Source: Cryphonectria parasitica EP155
Lineage: Eukaryota; Ascomycota; Sordariomycetes; Diaporthales; Cryphonectriaceae
NCBI RefSeq assembly: GCF_011745365.1
Contig: NW_024468913.1
Span: 3,224,001 to 3,288,000, forward strand
Direction of reading: 5' to 3'
Length of the DNA: 64,000 bases
Positions 52,369 to 64,000 of this stretch are shown one piece after another. Within the stretch, counting starts at the first letter, position 1. Every line of letters starts with the position of its first letter. A program made the translations under genes and the position numbers. The notes under the pieces were generated by a model. The model was given only the letters and a program-made list of their open reading frames with translations. It was not told where the DNA came from and did not search any database.

Positions 52369-52857
52369 CTAGTCCTTCTTTCCGATGCCCAGCAGGGCCT
52401 TTCCCTTGGCCGCCAGCCCCTTGTGCTCGTCCTTTTCGTCAGTGATGGCATTGGTGTTCGCAGCCTTCTTGGCCTGCTCCGCGTCTTCGCCCTTGAACAC
52501 ATTGCCCGCGCCACCTCGTCCGCTATGCTGAGCACCCTGGCTCTCGCGGCGCGCCACACTGTGTTCCAGCAGCAGATTAGCAAAATGGACCGACTGGACT
52601 GATTGATTGACCACCATAGGGGAGAAAGTTTGGGATTGCAGAACTTACGGCTCGACGTCCTGACGCGCCCTTGTCTCAGCCGGGTCCTTGTTCAGAGCCA
52701 TATTTCCAGAACCGCCCCGCCCAGTCGTGACCATGCCCGTCTTGAGTGTGGGCGTCTGGAGGTCCTGCGGTTGCAGCTTGGGCGACTTGGTGCTGTCGAT
52801 AAAATTCCCCGCGCCCCCGCGCCCGCTGCTCGCGTATTGCTGTCCGCCTCCGCCCAT
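52369..52857 (-). CDS. DUF3602 protein (Par32-like, GRGGAGN repeats)
   Basis: Two exons, 52857-52649 and 52558-52369, giving 132 aa. The intron is GTAAGT...ACACAG and the join reads RQDVEP|VARRES. The protein carries three copies of the family motif: SSGRGGAGNFID, TTGRGGSGNMAL and HSGRGGAGNVFK. In yeast, Par32 is phosphorylated on rapamycin treatment and regulates ammonium transporters downstream of TORC1; that role is known for the yeast family member and only inferred here. The C-terminus is Lys-rich (GLAAKGKALLGIGKKD). It is divergent from the HMT1 gene, separated by a 2.1 kb promoter region. Confidence 0.9.
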
Positions 52858-53321
52858 CGTTGTGGTGGTAAGCAGTGGGAATGTGATTTGATATTGCTTT
52901 GGTTTTCTTTCTTGTTGAGAGTAGCAGGAGAAGGACGTTCCTGTAGGAGAAATCCGGGTCGAGTGGCCTTTTTGTGATGCTTCGAGAGGAAGAAAACGGA
53001 TGCGCGGCTGGATTTGCGTGAAGATTTGCTATCTTATGGAGAGAGTGAAAGAGGTAGTGATGTCAGAGCTGCGGTGTTCCTCGTAAAGATGCCGCTCGAA
53101 TTTTGCTTTCTTTCTTCTTCAATTCCCTTGGCCGGTCAAGACTTGAGTCGTGGGAAGGTGCGGTATTCGACTTGTTATCTATGAGACAAAGGGCTGATCC
53201 TCAGGCTAAGTTGCCGCTGGGGACTTGGTGAGACAAAACTTGGAATCTCTCACTGCTTTGAACAGTCTGAAAAAGTCGACGTCACAAGGGATAGAGAGGA
53301 AAAGGCGAGAGAAGTAGGAGG

Positions 53322-53346
<25 letters not shown>
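53322..53346. repeat. AG dinucleotide microsatellite
   Basis: A 25-base GA/AG run inside a purine-rich stretch of about 100 bases, in the divergent promoter region. Confidence 0.9.
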
Positions 53347-53352
<6 letters not shown>

Positions 53353-54603
53353 GAAAGAAAGAGAAGAAGAGAGATTGTGGCCAAGGGCAAATGGGAAGAA
53401 AAAGTCTTTTCTCTATTTATTTCTTGTCACGAGCGCAAACATCCATGGACGATGGACTTTCGAAGGCTCTGGTCTTTGCCATTTTAAAGTACAGTACGGT
53501 GGTGGTACCCCATCCGAGTCCGGGGAAATGGGTCATACCCAGTCTAAATCTAGCAAGTTGCCCTGGAAAAATACCTTTTTACTTGTCCTTCCCATGGGAT
53601 CGAGTTTCTGGGAGGGCTTGGCTGGGCTGGGCTTCTTGTGGTCGTCTTACATGGTACATAGTATAAGGCAACGAAAACGTAATGAAAACGCCTCGACGGC
53701 CACCGCCTGACTGCCGAGCGCTAATTGTGCCCGCGGGCGTCCTGAGACAATAGCTTGGGTGGTTGGTTGCTTGGAGCGGGTGGGATGCACCCTTTCCGGC
53801 GTGTGCGCATTTTGGACCATCCATCATATGCTTGCCCGGCTCGATGGTGTCATAATAGGGCATTGGTAGCCCAGAGAGGAGGTGATCAGAGGGGAAGGAA
53901 AGGGGAGGAAAAGCTAAAATCTGGAAAGAGTAGAAAAGAAGAAGAAAGTAAAGAACAGGCACATGGCAGATGATTTCGTCATGCTGTGGGACCGAGTTGA
54001 CCTTGGCGAGGCGCCTGGGTACACTTGGGAGAGAGGGGCGATCGAGTTTTCATTGCTCGGCCCGCAAAAATGAAACTTTTCGATTGGGACTATTTTGAGA
54101 AAACGGCCAAGAGGGCCCGCGGTGCATAGTGCTTTTATGGTGAGAAATGTAAAAGATGTCAAAGATTCTTGATGTCAAAGTAGGCCCAGGCAAGCCTGGT
54201 GAAAAGAGAAACAAGACCCTGTACATAAGTAGCAACAGAACGAGGCATCCGCTAAGAGAAATGTACAAACAGTATTGTCTGTGCTTCCTGTTACAGACTC
54301 ACAGCACATTACAGCTTAGACTCAATGCAAGGAGAGGGTGTAATGTTGATGTGCATTTGCTGAGTGCAGAAGTCACCACTTTTGCGTCACTGGCTCACCA
54401 TATGGAGACGCCGTGTTCTGCAGGTTGAGTCACTGTGATTGATTGATATAGCATCTGCATATTAGATGCTCTTATTTCCAATTGCACTCACAATGATAAG
54501 TGGTCATTTGACAGTGACAGTTAATGCGACAACCAATAAAGCACTATGCCTCATACCTGGATGAAAATACTAATGCTAAGGTCTTATCAGTGATGCACTT
54601 TTA

Positions 54604-54637
54604 CCCCCCCCCCCCCAAAAAAAAAAAAAAAAAAAAA
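54604..54637. repeat. C13-A21 compound homopolymer
   Basis: Thirteen C are followed directly by 21 A on the plus strand, upstream of HMT1. It is similar in design to the A16-G11 tract at 13826. Confidence 0.95.
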
Positions 54638-54943
54638 GAAAGTAGACAAAAGGAAAAATGAGAAGGAAAGGAAACAGTTTGCCCCCCCGGGATCCAGGGC
54701 CTAGAATTTCTTCTGGAAAGGCACTAGTGGAAGGCGGTATACACCACTGACAGGGGTCGAGCCGCATTCTGCTGAGAGAAAAATTCGGACCCTGACATGG
54801 AGCCCCTCCAAAAATCCAACTGCAGCTCTCGATACAGTTGTCGCTGCAGCCCAACTTCTTTCTGTCACGTCGGTCCCCTCCCCCCTCTCTACATACTCTC
54901 TCTCATCTTCTACATCCTCATCCCCCAGAGAGTATCCCTCATC

Positions 54944-56424
<1,481 letters not shown>

Positions 56425-57638
56425 AGAGCTTGATGACGGCGAGATCGGCGGGGCAGAAACACGACCACCTTGTTTGATAATAAGTACCAGAGCGAGAGAC
56501 GATGAGAGTTGAGGCAACATGTCTTCGAGTTCCACGCCACAACTACGAGGCGTAGAGGAGTGTCGACGAGGCTACGGCTGTCGAGTCACGTACGGTACCT
56601 GAAACAAGGGTTGGGGGGAGGGGAGTCAATTCAGATCCCAGAGCATCACCTTTTCGAAGCGCAATGATGTGGGCGATGATGGCGGTGGCGGTGGGAGCCA
56701 GGAGATGTGAGAAGCTGATCAGGTCACGATGAATGTCGATACCCCAAGACTATACATACACTGGGACAACCGATCTAGGAGTAGAGTTCTCCCTTGCTTT
56801 CTTTCCCCTTGTCCAGCTTTGGCATCTCACTGGGAAGCGAGCACACAGGTAGCATTGCGTTTGGTATTCACAAGACGGGTTGGACAGGGGAAAGGCAGGG
56901 CTTGTACTCTGTGAATTACATGTATGAGAGAGATACCACCCACACGGAAAGGACCAACACCGAATAAAGAGGAACGACGTGCAAGGAGCAATCAATGACA
57001 CGTTTTGAAATCGCATAACTCCCATCTTTGTGTCAGATGTTCCTGTATTGTTAATGATGCTGCTTGCCTCCAATGTTCAGGCTCGGCCAAAAACAGGAAT
57101 CTATCTGCCTGTATAAAAGAATGATCATCTCTTTATCCGCAATCCAGTCATGAAATGGTTTTTGCTCCTTTTTCTTTTTCTCCCTTGCCCTTCCAGGGAT
57201 ACCGATACTACTTTTGAAAAGGAAAGAGAGTGGGAAATCTCCGGAACCAGCCCCTCCCTATTTTTTGTTCGTTACAAGCATAAAGAAAGACACTGGTCTC
57301 TTAGCTCAAGACATGTCTTCCATGTAAAACATCGTGGGCTCAGCATTATCGTCCGATGAGCACTCTACAATATCATCATCGTCATCATACACGCCCTCTC
57401 CGAGATCGATCGGAGGGGGGGTGTGAAACGGCAGCAGTCTTGGTGACCGCCCGAACTGCACAAATCCCCGTGCCTCTGCCACAGCAATGGCATCCTGCTC
57501 ATAGGAGTACCATGAGATCTGTCTGAACCAACCATGCATTGCCTTTGCGTTGTTGTAAGGCCCATACCTTCGACCGAGGGCCTCCCTGCGTGGGGCCCCA
57601 GACGGGAGCGGCGAGATCAGCCGTGACCCGTCACTGCT
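56425..57638. other. Intergenic: HMT1 and PCM1 3' regions, including a long in-frame extension after PCM1
   Basis: The two genes converge. From 57638 down to 57306 the minus strand stays open in the PCM1 frame for 110 codons beyond its TAG. The rest (56425-57305) shows no ORF of interest. Confidence 0.6.
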
Positions 57639-59372
57639 CTACACCGACGGCGCCGCCGCAGCCGCCCGCCCGCCTCCGTAATGCTCTACCACGACCGCAA
57701 CCTTCTTAGCCAGCTCGTCAGCCTCGGCACGCGTGGCGGCCTCCGCATAGACACGGCATGCGTTCTCTGTGCCCGAGGCCCGTGCAAAGGACCGCGCGCT
57801 GGTGTATTTTTTGACCAGCTCGTCGATCTCTTCCTGCGCTCTGGGCGGGTGCGAGAGTCGGCGCTCCGCATCCGTAGTCTGGAACAGGTCCTTGTCGCCC
57901 ACCTCGACGCGCACCAGCCGGTTGGGAAGGTCGGTGTAGGTGTTCTCCCAGTCCTGGAGGGTCCAGTCCTTGTGTGCGAGGATGACCTCCACCAACAGCA
58001 TGTCGGAGATAGCGTCGCCCACAGTCTGGTTGACGAGGTTGCCTACGGCGGCAAGCGTCTCGAGAGCGTCCTTCTGTGCAGGGGACTGGGGTTCCTTCTC
58101 ACGGAACGTGCGCATGGCGTCGTTGGAGAAGAGCACAGTACCGTGTCCGTTGGCCTCGAAGTAGACACCCACGTCGAAGTTGCACGCGGCGTGGTGCAGG
58201 TGCTTCACACCCGTAGGCGTGCAGACGACCGGCAGCCGCAGGTTCTCCTGGATGTATCGTGTGCTGGCGCCGTTGGCGTAAGCTGTCTGGACAACGCCGA
58301 TGCGTAGGTCGTTCTCGATGCCGGCGGAGCGGGACAGATCAGCAATGAACGACGCGGCCAGGGTGGCAATGCGGTCGCCATCGAGCATAGAGAAGCTTCC
58401 ATCGGTCTTGGTGCTGTAATAGATCAGGCGGTCGGCGTCGCCGTCCAGGGAGCAGCATCGTAGCTCGGGCTTGGGGCTGGGGTGTGGAGGAGCTCGCTGC
58501 TTCGTCTTGACGAAGTCGGCACCGCACTGGGAGGAAGGAAGAGTGATTTAGCATAATATCTTGGTAGTTAGTCAGGATCCGGGGAAATAACCTACCTCCA
58601 GGTTTAACACCTCAGGCCGCAGCACATCGTCATTGACCACCTTAACGTCGAAGGGGACCTTGCCCTTGGGAATATACTTGAGGAATTCGCTCAGTTTAGG
58701 ACCCCCTACTCCGTTGGCGCAGTCGACAGACAGAGTTCCCTTGATCTTTCGGCCCTTCAGGGCATGCACGAAGGCATCAGCAAACTTCTTATAGTATCCG
58801 GCCTCGCTAACTTCTCCATAGGACTCGGGGGTGCCCTCCGTGTTGGTGGCCCTGGTCAGGTAGTGGAGCTGGGGGGTGGTCAGGATCTTGTAGTCGACGA
58901 ACTCGGTGCCAGTGGCCTCGAGGGCATCAGCAAGGGCAGTGACGAGGGTGTGACCCGAAGGGCGGGTATCGCGGCCGTACACGACCTTGGCGGGGGCTTT
59001 GAGATCGATCTTGAGCTGGGTCGCCAGAGCCTTGTATGCCTCGAGGAGGTCCTTGTCGGAGGGGCTGTTGACCAGCTTGGTGGCGTGAGACTCCCACTCC
59101 TGCTCGAGCATCTCACCCATCGGGTCGACAACCTTGACGCCATTGTCCTTGGCCGGGTTGTGGCTGGCTGTGACCATGACGCCGATGGTGGCACCGCCCA
59201 GTTTGCGGCTTCGCAGAGCAGCCAGAAGGCCGACCCGGAAGGTCACGCCGTCGAGGAGGTCGGAGGCCATGCGGAAACCAGCAGTGCCATATTTGTAGGC
59301 ACTGCCAGAAGGGAGAGGGACAATGGGGTGTTTCGCCGAGGCGGCAAGGATCTTGTCATCGTTGGCAGCCAT
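57639..59372 (-). CDS. PCM1: Phosphoacetylglucosamine mutase (UDP-GlcNAc synthesis)
   Basis: Two exons on the minus strand, 59372-58596 and 58526-57639, giving 554 aa. The intron GTAGGT...CCCAG joins VLNLE|CGADFVKTKQ in phase 0. The enzyme converts GlcNAc-6-phosphate to GlcNAc-1-phosphate for UDP-GlcNAc, hence chitin, N-glycans and GPI anchors. The active-site phosphoserine loop is VMVTASHNPAKDNGVK, the Mg2+ loop is SLDGDADRLIYY, the sugar-binding region includes FEANGHGTVLFS, and the phosphate-binding loop is RASGTENACRVYAEA. Length equals that of fungal orthologues and no key residue is missing. The start at MAANDDKILAAS matches the family N-terminus. It is divergent from MUS81. Confidence 0.96.
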
Positions 59373-60365
59373 GGTGGATGAAGATTGTGTGAGGAAACCA
59401 AAATATAACAACAAGTGGCAAGGGGAAAGGATGACAAGAGCAACAGCGGGCAAAGCAAGGGATCAACAAAATGGGATGAAAAGCGGTATTTATATTAATG
59501 GGGAGCTTGAGGTTGCTGAGCTGTCCAGGCCAACACGCATGGTCTTAGCCCCTGAGAGAACCCTGAGAGCTCCCCTCCGTTGAGTGCGTAGAACCAGGCT
59601 TCCTCTCCAAGCTACCCCGCTGTTCCTGCTATACATAGTACCACAGTGACCTAAACATGCATACACTCTAGAGGCAGGACGTATGTACTTTGTACCTACT
59701 CAAGTCAAAAGGTAAGAATGTAAGAAACCTGCTACTCCCAGACATTTTAGCTTTGTACCGAAGTAAAGTGGTTCAGCTGCTGGGAAGAGGTTTAGCGCTG
59801 TCATCCTGTAGCCATCCATCGAGCAGTGACCAGAATAGAAGATGCAAGGGGAGACTGAGTATGTTTGCATTGCATCTCGTATTCAATCAAAAGTCCCGAA
59901 TCGGGTCAAATACTCTGTGACGTCCGCAAACAGCAACGGATTCCATGCATTCTCACGTAATTATAAGTTTAGAGAGACGATGCCCCTAACAGATTTTCGC
60001 TAGAGTGGCATACTGAACTCGATAGCGACCTTTGGTTCCCTCGCCTACGGAAGTTCAGTAGCTGTAGGACCCCCTGCTTCCCTGTGTCCACTTACTGTTT
60101 TGTACGTCGTCTGTAAAGGAACACTTGACGTCAACGCGACCAGACGCGTTCTACATATCAATTAAGGTTTTGTTCACTCTGGTAACCATCACCGTTGTTT
60201 ATTCGCGCCCGCCAGACCCTCCGCCTTGGATCATTGAATTTTTTTTTTTTGTGAGGTCAATCATTTTGTCTATAGCCTGTCGTTTGGCTTTACGACCTTT
60301 CTTTCTTTATTTTTCTCGTCTTGCTCAGGTCGACGACGCCACTGGCTCATCACTCACACTGCGCC
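59373..60365. promoter_or_regulatory. Divergent promoter region, PCM1 / MUS81
   Basis: About 1.0 kb between outward-facing starts. An AT-rich TATTTATATTAAT patch lies about 115 bases upstream of the PCM1 ATG. A run of 12 T (60239-60250) and pyrimidine tracts (60296-60320) precede MUS81. No ORF is supported. Confidence 0.55.
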
Positions 60366-62186
60366 ATGCCTGTCGAAGATGCCGAGTGCGCCAACCCACT
60401 CCTCCTCTCATGGGTGAAGGATTGGTACGACACAGCAAAAGAACGAAACACCAAGGGCGTCACTACCTATAGGCAGGCTTTTAACAGTCTCAAGGCTTGT
60501 CCCATTGCCTTTGACCATCCGTCCCAGCTACAACAGCTCAAGGGTTTCGGCCCCAAGCTGTGCGAGAGGCTCACAGTCTTACTCCAGAAACACTGCAATG
60601 AAAATGGATTGCCCATGCCAGAGCATCCGATGGCGTCGAGAAAACGGAAGGAACCCAGCAAAACAACTGCGGTAGGGATGGGACGAACCGACGGTGGCAA
60701 CGGCGACGATGATGGTGCTGGAGCTGAGCCGTCAGCACCACCGGCAAAGAAACCCAGGAAGACCAAGCAATATGTCCCGGCCTACCGCTCAGGCGCATAC
60801 GCCCTTGTATTCGCATTATCAGAAATGGACCCGGACGCGCCTGTAGGGATGGCGAAGCAGGACTTGATCGAGGCGGCACAAGCGCACTCCGACTCATCTT
60901 TCACAGCGCCGAGCGAACCTGGCAAATTTTATACGGCCTGGAATTCGATGAAGACTCTCTTGCAACACGAGATGGTGTACGAACGTGGAAGACCTACAAA
61001 GAGATATGCGCTGACGGACGAGGGCTGGGAGGTTGCCCGAAAAATCCGAGACGCAATGGCTGCTGGCGATACCAGGCAGGTGAGGAGGGGTGACCACGTT
61101 AGAAACGCCGTCCCGATTATCAGCCAAGCATCGGAGCCTCGACAGGCGGATCTCGACGGTCCTGAAGAGGATGAAGTCGATGACAGATCTCTTGGCAGCA
61201 AGCCGAACTATGCCGACGTGGTTACGAAAGGATCACTCATCTCGGACGAATCTTCTCTACCGACCTTTCCACCGATCATACTCAGGCCCGGCTCTTTCAC
61301 GGTGCATCTTGTGCTGGATGTGCGAGAAGTACGAGCGAAGACAGATCGAGACTACATACAAGATGAGTTGACCAAGAAAGGCGTTAGGCCCATTATGCGG
61401 GCTTTGGAGCTTGGTGATGCCCAATGGATTGCCAAGTGCCACGACCAGGACTTCCTGCGGCGGTCAGGCGCGGAAGGCGACGAAGTCGTTCTGGACCATA
61501 TTATTGAACGAAAGCGGCTCGATGATCTGATCGGTAGTATCAAAGACGGTCGTTTTCACGAACAAAAATTTCGGCTGAAGAGATCAGGGGTGAAACATGT
61601 CACCTACCTTGTTGAGGAGATCTCACTCGACCAACAACACTTTCAGAAATATGAGGAGTCTGTGCAGTCTGCCATCGCGTCGACACAGGTGGTCAATGGC
61701 TTTACTGTAAAGAAGACACCAAAGATGGACGACTCCATACGATACATTGCGAGGATGACGGAGGCTCTCAAGAAGAAATATGAGAGCAGACCTCTGAAAG
61801 TCATCCCCACGAGAGTCATCACGGCACAAAATTATCTGCCCTTGCTGCATCACCTTCGTGCAAAGGAGCCCGGATCAGATTACTACATCACTTACCCGGC
61901 ATTTGCATCCTTAGTGTCCAAGTCAGACATGCTTACCTTGAGGGACCTGTATCTCAAGATGCTCATGTGCACGAGAGGCGTCACAGGCGAGAAGGCAATG
62001 GAGATACAAAATATCTGGAGGACGCCCAATGACTTTGTCAAGGCGTTTGACCGCTGCGGCTCTGGGGAGGAGGGCAAGAAGAGGAGGCGAGAACTGGTGT
62101 CAAGCCAGCTGGGAAACAAGGTCAAGAGCAAGCAGGTTGGCAAGGCATTAAGTGCCAAGATCGCGGAAGTATGGGGCGATGCCTGA
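60366..62186 (+). CDS. MUS81: Crossover junction endonuclease subunit Mus81
   Basis: A single exon of 606 aa. Mus81, with Eme1/Mms4, cleaves branched DNA such as stalled forks and recombination intermediates in the nucleus. The N-terminal helix-hairpin-helix (about residues 10-80) has LKGFGPKLCERL. A winged-helix region follows (about 140-240; AYALVFALSEM, then VYERGRPTKRYALTDEGWEV). The ERCC4-type nuclease domain starts near residue 315 (VHLVLDVREVRAKTDRDYI), has LELGDAQWIA, and carries the catalytic IIERKRLDDLIGSIKDGRF with E-R-K and D-D intact. A C-terminal HhH2 (about residues 515-570) includes CTRGVTGEKAMEIQNIW. The frame extends upstream without an ATG; the first ATG is 60366. It is tail-to-tail with RIB5, 136 bases apart. 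Confidence 0.97.
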   Translation: MPVEDAECANPLLLSWVKDWYDTAKERNTKGVTTYRQAFNSLKACPIAFDHPSQLQQLKGFGPKLCERLTVLLQKHCNENGLPMPEHPMASRKRKEPSKTTAVGMGRTDGGNGDDDGAGAEPSAPPAKKPRKTKQYVPAYRSGAYALVFALSEMDPDAPVGMAKQDLIEAAQAHSDSSFTAPSEPGKFYTAWNSMKTLLQHEMVYERGRPTKRYALTDEGWEVARKIRDAMAAGDTRQVRRGDHVRNAVPIISQASEPRQADLDGPEEDEVDDRSLGSKPNYADVVTKGSLISDESSLPTFPPIILRPGSFTVHLVLDVREVRAKTDRDYIQDELTKKGVRPIMRALELGDAQWIAKCHDQDFLRRSGAEGDEVVLDHIIERKRLDDLIGSIKDGRFHEQKFRLKRSGVKHVTYLVEEISLDQQHFQKYEESVQSAIASTQVVNGFTVKKTPKMDDSIRYIARMTEALKKKYESRPLKVIPTRVITAQNYLPLLHHLRAKEPGSDYYITYPAFASLVSKSDMLTLRDLYLKMLMCTRGVTGEKAMEIQNIWRTPNDFVKAFDRCGSGEEGKKRRRELVSSQLGNKVKSKQVGKALSAKIAEVWGDA

Positions 62187-62322
62187 GAGAGGGGATGTCT
62201 TTAGATGTATTTTCAACATCCCACGGGTATTTCTGAATTGGGGGCCAGTTCGTGTACAAATTTTGAACCACCCACTCACCGCAAAGGAATGACATGTGAA
62301 CACCTACCTATCCAGCTTCGCC

Positions 62323-63118
62323 TTACGAGGTATGACCACCCAGTCCCTGGGCCACAATTTTCTGTACCGTCTTCTCAAGCTCCTTCACGAAAGGCAACGA
62401 CCCGCCCTCGCCTATCCACAGCATACTCTTCTCAGCATACTTGGCCATCATGTCCACCTCGACATTGACCGAGTCACCCACGCTCTTGCCAGCAACCACC
62501 ACCTTCTCCTGCGTGTATGCAATGAGCATCACCTCCCACCAGCCCTCCTCGTCGTCCACCCTGGTGACTGTCAGGCTCGTCCCGTCCAGCGCCACGTAGC
62601 CCTTGTAGATGACATAGCGCAGAACATCCTTCTTGGCGGGCGCGAACCGGATGGTCACGGCATTGCCGTCGGGCTCCTTCTTGACAATGGTGGCGGTGGT
62701 GTCGACGTGGCCCTGCACAAAGTGGCCGCCCATGCGGGTGTCAGCGCGGACGGCCCGCTCCAGGTTCACGCGCGAGTCCTTGCTGAGGCTGCCGAGGTCG
62801 GTGACGCGCAGAGTCTCGGGGGCCACGCCGACGGTGAAGGATGGGGTTGGGGTAGTGGTGAAGGTGACCACGGTGAGGCAGACGCCGTTGACGGCGATAG
62901 AGTCGCCCTCGTGGCAGTCTGAGAGGAGGGTGGAGGTGCTGGGGAGGGCGACGGTGAGAGAGGTGCCTCCTGTTGCGTCCGAGGGGTTGAGCTCGGCGAC
63001 AACTGTTTGAGGGAGAAGTGGTGAATGTTAGTGTCACGATTATGAGTGAGCCGAAGGAAGGATGTGGGTGTGACATGTGAATCTTACCTCCTATCTCTTC
63101 GACAATGCCGGTGAACAT
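62323..63118 (-). CDS. RIB5: Riboflavin synthase alpha chain
   Basis: Two exons on the minus strand, 63118-63088 and 63002-62323, giving 236 aa. The first exon is only 31 nt and encodes MFTGIVEEIG; the intron GTAAGA...AACAG joins it to VVAELNPSDA. The enzyme dismutates two 6,7-dimethyl-8-ribityllumazines to riboflavin. Two lumazine-binding halves are visible, each with its signature: MFTGIVE with VNGVCLTVVTF in the first, and MGGHFVQGHVDTTATI with LDGTSLTVT in the second. A C-terminal helix (FVKELEKTVQKIVAQ) matches the trimerisation helix of the family. Length is normal and no active-site block is missing. Confidence 0.97.
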
Positions 63119-64000
63119 TTTGTTTTTCAGATGAACCTCGTTTTGAAATATGGAATGACTCATGCAATGTCTGATATCAGACCCGCGAGGTTGAGATTCT
63201 AGAATTAGGTTATGTCCTTCAAGGTTGGGTCGAAGTTTTGGGGCGTGCGAGAGAGTTCGTCATCATTAGATATCGGAGATGCTCTCATGCAAAGTGACTT
63301 ACGTAGTGGTACGCGGGTCTTTGGTGGGGCTGCAGCACTGAGCTTCAGGGTATTCAAATACCTAATCAAGGGTCCATCCTGCTGTAAACTCGACTCTTAA
63401 TCGGAGCCGGTCTCGGCAGCACTACCAACGGGAGAAAAAGACATCTTCAACAGCCTACTTCCTCTTCCCAATGATCATCTCGGAGCGTCAGCCTCCATTG
63501 GACCTTGTGCAGTGTATCGGTAGAAGATGATTCTGCTGAAGTATGTGTCATGGATTGGACATGTGTCAAATACGTCTTACTACATGGCATCTGAGGGAGT
63601 CACCCCAACTTTAGGTAGATGAAGAGTCAGAACCTGCACAGCAGACCTTGGCAGCACTCGACGGCGTTTCTTCTTCTTCACTATTGAAAATTGAATATGC
63701 AGGCAGGAAGAAATACACGTTCTGCAATACTATGCCTGTCTGAGATTGTAGGATATTTTTGGAACATGGAAAACAAACTGCTTACAATATAGAGAATGAT
63801 GTTGGGAGGTCAACCTCAAAATGTTATACAGTACTTCATTGTACTAACTGCTAACGTGGGGCTGGTCAATCCCTTGTGCTGTGGTACTTAGCGCCCGAGG
63901 CTGTGGGGTAACGGAGCGCAGAAAGTCGACCTCAGCAACCCATCAAAAGAAACACCCCACCATTGTTCAAAAACTCCCCTGCTTCACACAACAACACCTT
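63119..64000. other. Upstream region of RIB5
   Basis: About 0.9 kb to the window edge. It should carry the RIB5 promoter. I see no ORF longer than about 60 codons with coding character, and no repeat. Confidence 0.55.

Larger units (their letters stand above)
52858..54943. promoter_or_regulatory. 2.1 kb divergent region, DUF3602 gene / HMT1
   Basis: There are no credible ORFs. It holds an AG microsatellite (53322-53346), a C13-A21 compound tract (54604-54637) about 310 bases before the HMT1 ATG, and a CT-rich stretch with a CATCATG start context just before 54944. Its length suggests regulated promoters or long 5' UTRs. Confidence 0.55.

Noticed and set aside
57306..57539. Independent 77-codon minus-strand gene
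   Set aside because: It lies in the PCM1 frame with no promoter, intron or recognised domain; treated instead as an in-frame extension finding.

Overview
The window is nuclear DNA from a filamentous ascomycete (Pezizomycotina, most likely a Sordariomycete). The evidence is short GT-AG introns of about 50-120 nt with CTAAC/CTGAC-like branch sites, a Zn2Cys6 regulator, a DUF3602 protein, and a giant lysine-repeat protein of the type annotated in moulds as 'involucrin repeat protein' (leashin-like). I could support fourteen protein-coding genes on both strands. I saw no transposon, tRNA, rRNA, CRISPR array or biosynthetic cluster. All identities come from reading motifs and exon structure by eye; no database search was run.

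Left part (1-13 kb): a DUF3605 gene; a fungal protein with two FolB (dihydroneopterin aldolase-like) halves; a large Na+/Ca2+-exchanger family membrane protein; condensin subunit Brn1; and a small coiled-coil protein whose 124 codons span 1.7 kb because of two long introns and a 20-nt microexon. A 5.1 kb gene-free stretch follows, leading to a SAM + HMG-box nuclear protein (18.2-20.6 kb).

Centre (22.7-38.8 kb): one ORF of 5359 codons fills 16 kb. It is disordered and acidic, with about a dozen degenerate 'acidic-W/F...KKSKKxKKKKK' repeats, seven Ala/Gly-rich hydrophobic segments, a C-terminal coiled coil and a folded C-terminal domain. I read it as a candidate leashin (LAH), the tether of Woronin bodies and septal pores. 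This is the most interesting object here.

Right part (39-64 kb): a Zn2Cys6 transcription factor with long microsatellites in two introns; an 859-aa protein, probably mitochondrial; uroporphyrinogen decarboxylase (HEM12, with a GC-AG intron); a GNAT acetyltransferase; a DUF3602/Par32-like protein; type I arginine methyltransferase (HMT1/PRMT1, with 14- and 20-nt microexons); phosphoacetylglucosamine mutase (PCM1, followed by an unusually long in-frame open stretch after its stop); MUS81; and riboflavin synthase (RIB5).

Most genes are unrelated housekeeping functions, so I see no operon-like or cluster logic beyond shared divergent promoters (exchanger/BRN1, 859-aa gene/HEM12, DUF3602/HMT1, PCM1/MUS81). 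Intergenic DNA and introns carry many G/C homopolymer runs and microsatellites.
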